Translations under genes and position numbers: made by a program
Shown: piece by piece, positions 41,812 through 52,221 of the stretch
Layout: each line of letters opens with the position of its first letter
How positions within the stretch are numbered: the stretch's first letter is position 1
Source: Zygnema cylindricum
Taxonomy: Eukaryota > Streptophyta > Zygnematophyceae > Zygnematales > Zygnemataceae
DNA: 64,000 nucleotides
Reading direction: 5' to 3'
Assembly: GCA_037447655.1 (NCBI GenBank)
Contig: JBBHKE010001359.1
Coordinates: forward strand, 16,294-80,293
The notes under the pieces: model-generated
Told to the model about the DNA's origin: nothing
What the model saw: the letters and a program-made list of their open reading frames with translations, nothing else
Database searches by the model: none

Positions 41812-44046
41812 ATGGCTGCCAAGAACTTCATTCTCAGGCATCTCACTCAAGCGTTGGCCACTCCTCATCTTCACATTTACAAGGCCGAGGAGTTGTGGGT
41901 GAGTTTGGTGGAGATTTATAGAGCTGGAACTATTCAGGAGCTCCAGTTGGCTGAGCAAAAGCTAGTGAGTTACACTTACAAAGGAGGAAAGATGTTAGAT
42001 TACTGTAATGATCTTTCTTGTTTGTATATGGAGATGGAAAGTGCCAGGTGGACTAGTACAATAAAAATGAAAGTTAACACTCTTATCATGAAGTTACCAG
42101 ATGAGTTCGAGAACATAGTGTATCGAGTACAGGAAATGCCTGATAGTTCATGGAAATGGAACACAGTGGTCAGGATGATACTTGTGCAGGAAAACACAAT
42201 GGAGATTAGGAGAGGAGGAAAAAGCATTCAAGCTCTAGCAGCAGGAGGGGACCGATGGGGGAAGGATCCGAAGAAATCGTACAAAGGGGAAAAAGATCAA
42301 ACTGGAGGACCGAGGCCCCCAAAGGGTCTTTGTCATTTTTGCAAAAAACCGGGACACTTCATCGTAGATTGTGCCAAGCTGTCAGAGCTAAGGCTCCAAG
42401 AGAACCGTGGAGGGGGTTCTTCCGGAGGGAAGAAAAAGGCACTTATGGTTACAAAAGTGACAAGAGAAACCGAGGATGAGTCCTCTAAGGAGGATGGGGA
42501 GCTTCTTCATTTCGAGAACCTGGAGGAGAAGGAGATCCCTCGGAGACAGAAGTGTGCCCTTGGAGCAATTCAGGAAGCTCCACAAGAAGGATGGATTATC
42601 GACTCAAGTGCATCCATGCATATGTGTCGTGATAAAGAACTCTTCACTAAGTTAAGGAAAATCCCTACTGTAGAGATAGAGTATGGGGATAGGAAAGTAG
42701 TTACTACAGATCTAGTGGGATCAGTAAATCTGAAATTCTTAGTGGAGGGTAAGACTTCTATACTTACATTCTCAGATGTACTCTACATTCCTCAGCTGAG
42801 TAAAAATCTTGTCTCTACGTCTGTGCTAGATGACAAAGAGTTTGATACCTTCACTCGAAAGGGAGTCTTTACAACTAAGTATGGGGATGAAGTTTACTTC
42901 ACGGCAGATAAGGGTAGCCAAGGAATGTTTAGGCTTAACATGAGTAATAAAAAGAAGAATTCTTACTATGTTGGTGTTCCTAAGGTGATGATTTGGCATA
43001 AGCGGTTGGGGCATGTACATTTTGATAGGTTGAGGGAAATGAAAAAGCTTGGGGCAGTAGAAGGCATGCAGTTTGGGGATAATGAAATGATGGATGATTG
43101 TAGTGGTTGTGCTCAAGGTAAGGCTCACAGACTTCCCTTTCCCAATGCCGCCACATATAGAGGTGAGAAAGTGTTAGATTTGGTCCACACTGATATTTGG
43201 GGACCTGCAAAAGTACCTTCGGTTGGAGGAAAGAGGTTTATGATGACAATAACCGATGACTGGTCTAGGTACTCTAGAGTCTACTTTTTGAAAACAAAGT
43301 CTGAAGCATCAACTTACTTCAAAGAATATATAGCCTGGAGTGAGAAGTTGCATGAAACCCCCATTAAGAGGATAAGGAGTAATAATGGGGGGGAATATAC
43401 CTCTAACCAGTTTGAGGAATATCTGAGAGATGAGGGAGTGCAGCACCAGAAAACTATACCATATAACCCGGAACAAAATGGGGTAGCTGAGAGGTTGAAT
43501 CGAACACTAGGAGAAAGTGTATGCAGTATGTTGGCCGACAAGAAAATAGGAAAGAGATTTTGGGCAGAAGTAATGAACTGTGCCAAGTACATTAAGAATA
43601 GAGTCCTTACCTCAGCTGTAAAGGGAGTGACACCTTATGAGAGATGGGTTGGGAGGAAACCAGATATCTCACACCTTAAAGTATTTGGTAGCCAAGTTTA
43701 CAGTCTTGAAACGGATAGGAAAAACTGGAAACTAGATGCTAAGGGAAAACCTGGATACTTTGTGGGATATGATGAGGATGTTAAGGGATATAGAGTCTAT
43801 GACTTAGCAAAGAAAGATATCATTCTGGTCAAACACTTAGTTGTCATGGACGAAGGGAAGTCATTAGACCCCTTCAAATATATAAAGAAGATAAGAATCA
43901 GATTTGTGTCCGAAAGTGAGGAGAACTCGGTCGTTCCCGAAAGGTACATGAGTGAAACCGTGATTGCAGATTCAAGGGAGATCCAAGATGCAAGAGACTC
44001 ACCGGAAACCTCACATACTCCTATGGACTTCGAGGAGATAGAATAA
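41812..44046 (+). CDS. Copia B gag C-terminus, protease and integrase polyprotein (744 codons)
   Basis: An uninterrupted frame. Residues 1-160 are the gag core. A zinc knuckle (CHFCKKPGHFIVDC) is at ~174-187. The protease motif WIIDSSASMH puts the catalytic Asp at ~264, but the usual Gly of D-S/T-G is Ser. The integrase zinc finger is WHKRLGH (~395) with CSGC; the catalytic core has D461 (HTDIWGP), N524 (RSNNGGEY) and E560 (GVAER). N524 replaces the required Asp; the 35-residue spacing to E560 is normal. So protease and integrase are probably both dead in this copy although the frame is open. Confidence 0.88.
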   Translation: MAAKNFILRHLTQALATPHLHIYKAEELWVSLVEIYRAGTIQELQLAEQKLVSYTYKGGKMLDYCNDLSCLYMEMESARWTSTIKMKVNTLIMKLPDEFENIVYRVQEMPDSSWKWNTVVRMILVQENTMEIRRGGKSIQALAAGGDRWGKDPKKSYKGEKDQTGGPRPPKGLCHFCKKPGHFIVDCAKLSELRLQENRGGGSSGGKKKALMVTKVTRETEDESSKEDGELLHFENLEEKEIPRRQKCALGAIQEAPQEGWIIDSSASMHMCRDKELFTKLRKIPTVEIEYGDRKVVTTDLVGSVNLKFLVEGKTSILTFSDVLYIPQLSKNLVSTSVLDDKEFDTFTRKGVFTTKYGDEVYFTADKGSQGMFRLNMSNKKKNSYYVGVPKVMIWHKRLGHVHFDRLREMKKLGAVEGMQFGDNEMMDDCSGCAQGKAHRLPFPNAATYRGEKVLDLVHTDIWGPAKVPSVGGKRFMMTITDDWSRYSRVYFLKTKSEASTYFKEYIAWSEKLHETPIKRIRSNNGGEYTSNQFEEYLRDEGVQHQKTIPYNPEQNGVAERLNRTLGESVCSMLADKKIGKRFWAEVMNCAKYIKNRVLTSAVKGVTPYERWVGRKPDISHLKVFGSQVYSLETDRKNWKLDAKGKPGYFVGYDEDVKGYRVYDLAKKDIILVKHLVVMDEGKSLDPFKYIKKIRIRFVSESEENSVVPERYMSETVIADSREIQDARDSPETSHTPMDFEEIE

Positions 44047-45806
44047 GCGGGACAAGAACCGGCTTCTATGGAGAAGGGAGCCGATGAGACAGTGAGAAGA
44101 AATCCAAGACTTCCATCTATTCCAGCTTCGGAGTTTGAGGGAGGAAGGAGGAGCAACAAAAGGATACAAGAAAAACAAGCCGCGCATAAGGTAACTAAGC
44201 TATCTCATCTAGATGAGCCTCAGTCTTACTCGGAGGCAGTGAATAGTCTAGAGTAAGAAAGATGGATTAGAGCCATAAATGATGAGATGGCTTCTATCAT
44301 GGAAGCAAATACTTGGGAACTAGCGGATTGCCCTCCAGATAGAAACCTATTGGGTGTAAATGGGTATTTAAACTAAAACCGATTCCTGATAATACCATTG
44401 AGAGATATAAGGCTCGATTGGTAGCGAAAGGGTTCACCCAAAAGGAGGGGATTGACTATGAGGAGACCTTTGCTCCAGTTGTTCGGTTCCCCTCAGTAAG
44501 GATTCTCCTCAGTCTGGCAGCAGCGGAAGACATGGAAATCCATCAGATCGACATTAAGAAAACTTTTCTCAATCGTGAGTTAGAGGAAGAAATTTTCATG
44601 AGGCAACCCGAGGGGTTCGTGGAAGTAGGAGAATAGAGCAAAGTCTGCAGGCTCATAAAATCCTTATATGGACTGAAGCAGTCTCCCCGACAGTGGAATA
44701 AGAAACTAGATGAGTTTCTCACCAATCTGGGACATATCCGTTTCAGCTCTGACCATTCTATCTATATGTTTGAAGATGAGAATGGTGTCATTTTTATTGC
44801 AATTTATGTGGATGATCTGCTTGTGTTAAGTTAGTCTTTAGAGAAGATCAATAGGCAAAAGAGAGATCTTAGGGGCAGATTTGATATGAAGGATTTAGGG
44901 GAGGCAAAATATATTTTAGGGATCCAAATGGAGAGAGATAGGGGGAAGAAGATCATCAGACTTTCTCAGAAAGAAGCAATAGGAAATATGCTTGAGAAAT
45001 TCCAGATGGAAAATGCTAACAGTTGTACTACTCCCATGGACTTGAAAAAAGTAAGTGATGGGAGTGTAGAAGGAGGTGTGATGATCTTAGACGATCATAT
45101 GAGTCCAGAGGAGAGAGAGTTTATGAAGTCTATCCCTTATAGACAGGTCGTAGGAAGTTTAATCTATTTTATGAACTGTACCAAACCGGATATTGCGGCA
45201 GCAGTTGGAGTACTTAGTAGGAGTCTTAATGATCATAGAAAGAGAGATTGGGAGGCAGCCAAGAGAGTCATAAGATATCTGGTGGGAACTAGAGAATTAT
45301 GGTTGCATTTGGGAGGGGAGCACACTGACATAACTACTTGGAGTGACGCCAGTTATGGGGACGCACCTATGAGAAGATGCACTTATAGGAATGTGTTGTA
45401 TGTTGGGGAAGGTGCTTGCTACTGGAGCACTAAGCAACAAAAGGTGGTTGCTCACTCCACTATGGAGGCTCAATACATGGCCTCTTGTTCTGCTGTGAAA
45501 GAGTTGATGTGGGTCAAATCCTTGCTGCAAGAATTAAGGTATATGAAGGAGGGAGTGCATGAAGTGTTTTGTGATAATCAAGCGGCCATAGCAATTGCAG
45601 CCAATCCAAAACACCATTTTAAGGCTAAACATATGGACATAAGATTAAGTTTTGTAAGAAAAAAAGTGGAGAATAAAATAGTGAATCTTGTATATAGATC
45701 TGATGAGGAAATGGTGGCTGACATGATGACCAAACTTGTGCCCTCTCCAAAGTTAAAATATTGTAGGGAAAAATGTGGATTAAAAGAAAAGTTAAAATTA
45801 GACTAG
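44047..45806 (+). pseudogene. Copia B reverse transcriptase and RNase H, interrupted
   Basis: It continues after TAA 44044-44046 in the same frame, with another TAA near 44254. A one-base deletion near 44344, seen by comparison with copia D, shifts the frame. RT continues from 44418 (GFTQKEGIDYEETFAPVVRF, IYVDDLLVLS) with TAGs near 44634 and 44833. From 44886 to 45806 the connection and RNase H domains are open (TTWSDASYGDAPM, HSTMEAQYMASCSAVKELMW, MDIRLSFVR). The YVDD catalytic motif is intact. Confidence 0.88.
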
Positions 45807-45824
45807 AAAATAAGGGGAGTGTTG

Positions 45825-46864
45825 AAATAAGTAGTTTTATTGTATTTTCTAGGTCTAAATTAATTAGCGGAAAAATATATAAAGAAAATGTAGGCAGCCT
45901 GCCTCCATCTCTTCTCTCTTACCCCCATACTTGTTGTAGTCACTGAAGGAGAGAGAGAGCGATGGAGCCATGGCTGCCTCAGCTCCATAGGAAGGACTAA
46001 AGAGTGACTTTAAGTCACTCTCAACAAAAGGTTGAGTTCGGCATGACTCGAACCCCCGACCGGCAGAGCGCGGCGTAGCCGTTAGCTCTAACCAGTCTGT
46101 CGTAGAAGTCCGTTAGGAGATATAGGGTTTCATTAATATTTAAACTATAGTATAATGCATAAATTATTTAACTGCAACTCTTTACGACACGCATAGATAC
46201 AGTTTTACGAAATGCGAAGTACTGTACTAAATTGAAACGGATATTGTGCATTTTGTTTCGACAGCGAAAAAAATATTTTGCAAGTATTTATTACGGCTCA
46301 GATTTCATTTCGCGTCAAATCTAACGGCGAACATCATCGCCGAAATCCCGGAATGGTCACTTTGGCATTTAGTGACGTGGCATGACCTGGCGCCACGTGG
46401 AGAGATGACAATCGGTCGCGGGAATTCCGAGGAACGTACGGACGAGTGGAAAAAAGACACGCGTCCACCTAATGGCCTTGTCGTACAGAGGCCGTACAGA
46501 AAGTACATCGGCAGTAGTACTTTTTGGTACTACACAGTGTTCTAATTGGTTCGTACGGGCAGTAGTAGGGGTTGTGAGAGAGAACTAGGAAAAACTAGGA
46601 CTTAGGAAAAATTAGGTAGTCACCTCTCTTTTTGAGAGTTTGTATAAAATTGGCATTTATGCTGGCTTATAACTTATCGCATGGTTGGGCGTTTTTAGAG
46701 ATTCTTTTTCCTACGGACTCAAGGGAGTCCACGCTGCACAGGGGTGCATACCGATTGTCATCTTGACTACTTGGGCAGCAGTGGCTGTGGGTTTAAGTGG
46801 GCTAGTTAAAAACTATCTAGAGGCTTCCTGTATTCTGTAGTCCAATGGAGGACATATAATTACA
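45825..46864 (+). repeat. Copia B 3' LTR
   Basis: Nearly identical to the 5' LTR until the last ~10 bp (ACATATAATTACA against ACACAGAATTGCA). It carries the same U3 hairpin (45903-45967), antisense tRNA-like block (about 46025-46103), GTAC block and TATA box. The right end is ambiguous because the last bases overlap the probable target duplication. Confidence 0.88.
46025..46103 (-). ncRNA. tRNA-like Pol III unit candidate, copia B 3' LTR
   Basis: Same boxes and T-run as in the 5' LTR copy; the A-box-like, B-box and TTTT sequences are unchanged. Confidence 0.4.
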
Positions 46865-48280
46865 TGGCCTAATCTTTTATGCCACAAATCATCTGAGTGC
46901 AAAACATCAGAGTACAAAACATCCTTCTCCTTGGTGTTAGCCATATCTATGCGGTACATCTTGCTTCTATCTCTAGTACCTGTAACCACAACCTTGCCAT
47001 TTTTGCTAACAACTTGTCGACCATTTTTCAAATTAACCTCAATGCCTTTACTCTCTACGAACGACGTAGAAAATAGATTTTTCTTAAATTGAGGCACAAA
47101 TAAGACATTGTGAAAGGTTCTTTCAAATGCTTTTTCTTCTACATCAACTAGCAAGGAAACATCAACCATAGCACGAGTCTGGACACTCATTCCACAAGCA
47201 TAATAAATATTTTTCTCCGGCGTTGCTTTCAGATTTTTGAAGATGGCCTTGTTCCAGCAAATGTGGGCTGACGCTCTTGTATCCATTATCCATCCAGGGT
47301 CCTTTGCGCCCTCCATTGCTGCCGCCATAACGAATAGATCCGTGTCGTCTTCCTCAGAAAATGTCAGAGTCTCGTCCTGAAGTGATGAAGAAGCAGAAAA
47401 CAGTGCATTTCCACAAGGTGTTGGCCCCGTGAAGCTTTTGTAAAACTGACTTTGTTGCCATCCCAGCCTGTATAAACCTGTATCGTTAGCTTGTTTAAGT
47501 TTAGGACAGAATTTGTATCCATGACCTCTCTCACTGCGATAAAAACATGCATTGTTGGATTGTCTATTTCCACCCTGATTAAACTGTCTGAACTGGGTAA
47601 ACTGATTACGTTGCTGATTAAACTAACCTTTCTTCCCAAAGTCTGAATTAAAAGCCTCTACTTGCTCAACATTGAGAATATTTAGCTTCCTCCTCTAGTA
47701 AAATATTAATGGCTAACTGTAAAGTCCAGCTAGCTTTATCTTTTTGTTTGAGCATGTCAAATGCTCCTTTAATACTACGAGGGAGACCCCTCATGAGCAA
47801 AGCTGCCTGTTGAAACGGAGGAAACACACCACCTGCACAAGCATGTGCATCTACCAGAATTCGAAATTTGTTAGAATATTCAGCCATTGTACCGGCAGTG
47901 TACTTAGAGTCCCAAATTTTTCCAGCCAATAGAAGCTCTTCTTGGACATTAGCCTTTTCATAATCACTTTTAAGGGATTTCCAGATATCAATTGCTTTTT
48001 TCATTTTTATCCGAGACATAGCTAAGTCCTCAGATATACAAAATTTCAGAATAGAACGAGCGTGTGTATTTTTCTTAGACCATGACGGATCAGATTCATC
48101 AAGCGAACCATCCAATATATCCAAATGATTGACATTCTCAAAATGTGTCTCCACCATATCCGCCCTGTAAACATATTTTTCCCCAGAAAAGATAAGAATT
48201 CTTGAAGACAGGCCCATAACTTGTTGTTCTACGACCATCGGTGAAGGTGGAGGAGCAGCAGTAGTAGTAGAAGTAGACAT
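46813..48280 (-). pseudogene. Copia F gag and protease, broken
   Basis: Gag starts MSTSTTTAAPPPSPMVVEQ at 48280, inside the 5' LTR, and reads VMGLSSRILIF through the primer-binding site. The core runs to 47666 (YSNKFRILVDAHACAGG, LLMRGLPRS). Frameshifts follow through a zinc-knuckle remnant (CFYRSERGHGYKF, about 47500-47550). Protease at 47328-46865 has WIMDTRASAHIC (D-T-G changed to D-T-R) and VLFVPQFKKNLFS, and ends at LWHKRLGHV where copia B is inserted. Confidence 0.85.
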
Positions 48281-49086
48281 GATACACTCTCAGAAGCTAT
48301 CAAAAATCCTACCAAACAACTGTTTTCAAGTGCTCACCAATTCTTGCAAAAGCATCCAAACCTCACAAAACTATATCAAAATAAAGCGTAGCATAAACAT
48401 TGACAACTCCCAAAGTTTCAGCACAATTGACCCGATAACACTCAAGATATTATACTCAGAAGTTTCACAAAAATTGTCTTATGTTTTACTACTTGGAAGT
48501 CTGGATACATAAAAAGCTCTAAGTCCTAAGTCTTATACTTTCTGTGTTCAATCGCCGATACAAGTGTACCTGAGAGGTACGTCCAGAATAAACCCACCTA
48601 CTGAGATCTACGTGTTCCTAATCGTGCCAACCCAATCTATCATTATACAGTCAATATTACTCAGAATCTATATTAAGTGATTCTACAAATACTAGTCCGC
48701 TAAGTCACTTGTGATACTCTTATGAATCTTGTCTATTGACTTGATTCATATCAATCGCAGCTGCGTTGTTCCGTATTGGATCACATTCACATCACCCACG
48801 GCTGCGGTGTCCCGCACCGAACCATATCCAAGATAGTAGTAGTTGCGTTGTCTGTACGGATCATATCCAAAGTAACCGCAGCTGCGTTTGTCCTGTTTGT
48901 GTCGCAGCTTCGCTGTTGCGCTGCTCTGTCACCATAGCAGCTGCGCTGCTCTGTCTGCATAGCAGCTGCGTTGTCCTGTACTGCACTCAAGTGATGACGC
49001 ATATCCTTACGAAACTTACGCTACAAATTAAAACCTTTCTGTCGTTACACTAATATACTGAGACTTAAAGCTTTCCGAAATCAACA
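48222..49086 (-). repeat. Copia F 5' LTR (865 bp)
   Basis: On the minus strand it starts TGTTGATTTCGG (49086) and ends GAACAACA (48222). The primer-binding site AGTTATGGGCC lies at 48221-48211. The last ~60 bp are gag coding sequence. GCAGCTGC-rich imperfect repeats lie at about 48890-48980. Confidence 0.88.
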
Positions 49087-49091
49087 GGTTG
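49087..49091. other. Target-site duplication GGTTG, right copy (copia F)
   Basis: Identical to 36604-36608. Confidence 0.9.
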
Positions 49092-49199
49092 CGACAATGC
49101 GATTCGTTTTTCGTAGGTGTCCGTTGTGTCTGCCCCCCTGGTTAAGCTGAGTGTCCACACTCTACCAAAATCGGCGTAGTAACTCGAAGGCGTGAAGAT

Positions 49200-49902
49200 C
49201 GTTTTTATTAACCTAAGAATCGTTTTCCGCATTATAACTTTTAAATCAAACTAAGTACTGGGTAGCATGCGATCGCCCTCGTCGAATTTGGCGGGACAGG
49301 AGGATCTCCTCTACTTCATATTCATCCGGGGTATCTTGAACAAGGGGAAGAGGTGTATTGCGAAGCCGATTTGGGAACACTGAATCGGGGTTGTGGAATG
49401 GCTTGAGAAGGGACACATGAAAGACATCATGTATTTTCCTTTCCGAGGGAATGTTGAGCTTATTAGCAACCACATCTACCTTGGAGAGTATATTAAATGG
49501 TCTGGTAAATCTCGGTGCCAATGTCTTAGAGAGTGCACGCGGAAGGGAGAGGTTTGCCATATTCAGTCTTACTTTGTCCCCAACTCGAAAGTTAATGTCT
49601 TGTCTATGAATGTCGGATTGAGATTTTTGACGACTCTTCGCTTGTTGCAGGATTGTCGTCGCTTTATCCAAATTGATACCCAGCGTTTCTGCAAAGTCCA
49701 CTGCTGCAAGTGAGCTAAAGTTGGATACAATCTGATTTTGGGGAAGTGTTCGGTGTCGGTCGTTGAGAGAGTAGGGCGTAGCATTAGTGGAATAATGAAC
49801 TGCACTGTTGTATGCAACTTCAATCGCCGTAAGATGGTTCGCCCAATCTGTTTGGTGTACCAACATGTACGCGTGCAGAGCTTCCTTTAATGTCCTGTTC
49901 AC
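49200..49902 (-). pseudogene. Gypsy integrase C-terminus with broken chromodomain
   Basis: MNRTLKEALHAYMLVHQTDW to PYSLNDRHR is the integrase end. FRVGDKVRLNMANLSLP and FHVSLLKPFHNPD form the GPY/F-like module. DEYEVEEILLSRQIRRGRSH begins a chromodomain, followed by QYLV, TGA, FKSYNAENDS. Chromodomains steer integration toward chromatin marks in chromoviruses. The stop truncates it here. Confidence 0.8.
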
Positions 49903-50558
49903 TCTCTCTCCGTTTGTCCATCAATTTGAGGATGATAGGCGGTGGACATAGCCAATTGTGTCTCGCAGATAGCAAACAGATTCCTCCAGAAGTGGCTAAG
50001 GAATTTGCGGTCGCGGTCACTAACAATCTTCTTAGAAAGTCCGTGGTGACGGAAAATCTCACGGAAGAAGAGATCCGCGACATCTCGAGCCGTAGCCGTG
50101 GTTTTTGTGGGGAGGAAATGAGCCATCTTTATAAGATAGTGGACGACAACAAAAATGGAGTCGTAACCATCCGACGTTATTGCGAGAGCGACGATAAAGT
50201 CCATTGAGATTGCTTCCCAAGGGGCGGATGGTGTGGGAATGGGTTGCAAAAGTCTTTGACAACCAAAATCCGTTTTATTCCTGTTGCAAGTGTCACAAGT
50301 TCGGACATACTTCTCAATATCCTTTGTCATATTTGGCCGATAATACGCTTCGGCAACTCGTGCAGTGGTTTTGTCTCGCACGAAGTGTTCGCTAAGGGGT
50401 TCGTCGTGGCTTAATTGCAGGATAGTATGTCGTAACTCTTGATATGTCAGAATATACAATCGGGTTGTCTGACTCGGTTTGTACTGCCACATGCCGTTGG
50501 CAGTTTGAACCAATATCTTTTCGTCGTCTAAGTATGCCGCATTAATTCGGTCCAGCAC
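49899..50558 (-). pseudogene. Gypsy integrase, zinc finger and catalytic core
   Basis: The HHCC finger spans HDEPLSEHF ... CDTCNRNKTDFG. The core has MDFIVALA (first Asp), SDRDRKFLSHFW (second Asp) and HPQIDGQTERE (Glu). All three catalytic residues are present. The open frame is 219 codons and shifts into the next segment. Confidence 0.85.
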
Positions 50559-51249
50559 TTTTCATCCACTTGCACCGTACTCGTGACAGTGTTGATTTTT
50601 TGGTCGTAAAGTTTGTCGGCTGCGATAGTACCTGCTTTCACAGTTTTATCCCTGCGTTCCTGCGATATATGCGATAGATCCGCCACGGTCCGCGCAGCAA
50701 CACCTGGTCTCTTTGACAACGCATCGGCAGGATTCATTTTACAGGGTTTGTATTTGATTGTTAACTCCGATCCGAAAGTTTCTAAGAATGTCATCCATCT
50801 AGCATGTTTCTTCGATTACTTTGGTTTTGTTCACAGATACTGTAACGCATGGTGGTCATTAATCACAGTGAATCGTTTCCCTTGAACGTAACACTTCCAA
50901 ACTTCCAAAGCATTAATGATGGCTATCGTTTCCTTCTCTTGGGTAACCCAATTAAGTTTTTGCGCCTTAAGTTTACGACTATCATATGCGATGGGTTGTA
51001 GTCTTTTTCCATGATCTTGCATAAAAATCGCTCCAATAGTCGTATCACTCTCATCAGTGATTATTGTCTAAGGTAACTCCGGATTGGGAACCGCTAACAC
51101 GAGGTGGTAACCAACCTCTCCTTTAGCGTGTTAAAGGCTTCCTCCTGTACTTTCTTCCACTTCTAAGGCACGTCATTTTTAAGCAAATCCGTGAGTGGGG
51201 CAGTGATTTTTGCAAATCCCTCCACAAACCGTCGATAGTAGGAGCATAA
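50528..51249 (-). pseudogene. Gypsy RT end and RNase H
   Basis: After the RT thumb (PLTDLLKNDVP then a stop), RNase H reads QDHGKRLQPIAYDSRKL, NWVTQEKETIAIINALEVW and FTVINDHHALQYL. A tail follows with YKPCKMNPADALSKRPG, typical of gypsy RNase H. Two or more stops break the frame. Confidence 0.82.
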
Positions 51250-52221
51250 TGTGACTGTGAGACCTCCATTGGTACTCAAAGTAGGCAGCTCACCAGAAAC
51301 CCCTAGTTAGTCTTTCTATGAGTTTTACTGACACCCTTACAGAATAAAGACTGACTAGACCTCACCCCATAGAAGAGCTGACTCCCCTAAGTCTACTACA
51401 AAAGGATCCTTGAATTTTCTCCCCTGAGCAGTTAATTATCAATGGTCAAAGATGACCTTTTATATAAAAGCACTCTAGGAGAGAGGTGGCTACTTCTAAT
51501 TCTCCTAAGTCCTAAACCCCTCTCTGATCCCTCTACTACTGAAGTACGGAGCCAATCTAATCACTGTACAAAACAGAAAGGTACTTGGCTCGGAGTACTT
51601 TCAGTACAGCTATTGTACGACACGGCCCAGAAGACGACGCCTACTATATCTAGATTCGCCATGGTATGTCGTGAAGATGCCGCTATCAAATGTCATGTTG
51701 CCACGTGTCACTTTGTGTGGCTGTGATCGCAAATCGCCAAATCGTCCATTCCGCGATGCCGGCTTCTTCCTCTGCCGTCCGATTAATATCAGCCTTAATT
51801 CAGGCCGTCAAAAATACAAGTGGTATTTTCGACGTAACTCTATCTAACTATCTCTATGTGATTGTGGTCCGTTCGTCAATTAAATGAACTTCTGTATTTC
51901 TATATGGTTAAGTAGCTAATATACCCTATATATTTCAACATAGGTGTTAGGCTACATGGTAACGATACTAGGCTATTTAGACGGACGGTAGGTACCAAGA
52001 TCAAATCTTGGTTTCGTGAACCATTTGTGTAAAGAGCTGCCTTCTTACTCTAGGAGAAGCATAGGCAGCCATGGCTCTAGCTTCCTCTTTAGCCTTCAAT
52101 GACTACGGTAAGTATGGGGCTAGAGAGAGAAGTTAGAAGCAGGCTGCCTCTGTTTTTTCCTCCTCATTTTAGATCAATTAAGAAACCTAGAAAATACACA
52201 AAAAAACTTTTAATTTCAACA
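51250..52221 (-). repeat. Copia C left LTR (972 bp)
   Basis: On the minus strand it starts TGTTGAAATTAAAAG and ends GTCTCACAGTCACA. TATATAAAAGG (minus) lies at 51466-51456, the U3 hairpin at 52073-52138, and a tRNA-like block at about 51950-52015 with a weakened B box. It resembles the right LTR more than the central one. Confidence 0.85.

Larger units (their letters stand above)
40434..46864 (+). mobile_element. Copia element B, nearly complete, nested in copia F
   Basis: It has two LTRs of about 1.04 kb, half-tRNA primer-binding site, gag-protease-integrase and RT-RNase H, and a purine tract AAGGGGAG before the 3' LTR. The insertion splits the integrase codons of copia F. TTTAC before the element and ATTAC at its end suggest a 5-bp target duplication with one change, so the right end is uncertain by about 6 bp. 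One frameshift and five in-frame stops were found. Confidence 0.92.
36609..49086 (-). mobile_element. Copia element F, minus strand, host of copia B
   Basis: LTRs lie at 48222-49086 (5') and 36609-37503 (3'), with a perfect 5-bp target duplication. The internal order on the minus strand is gag, protease, integrase, RT, RNase H. Between the integrase zinc-finger start (LWHKRLGHV) and LRKMVIARKI, copia B (40434-46864) is inserted. Gag begins in the 5' LTR. The primer-binding site GTTATGGGCC follows the LTR end GAACAACA. All frames are interrupted. Confidence 0.9.
49092..51249 (-). mobile_element. Ty3/gypsy chromovirus fragment, host of copia F and copia C
   Basis: On the minus strand: the RT end (YYRRFVEGFAKITAPLTDLL, about 51240-51180), RNase H, integrase and a chromodomain remnant. 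It is cut on the left by copia F and on the right by copia C at 51250. The rest of RT, protease and gag should lie beyond the window if copia C was inserted here. Scattered stops make it non-functional. Confidence 0.88.
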
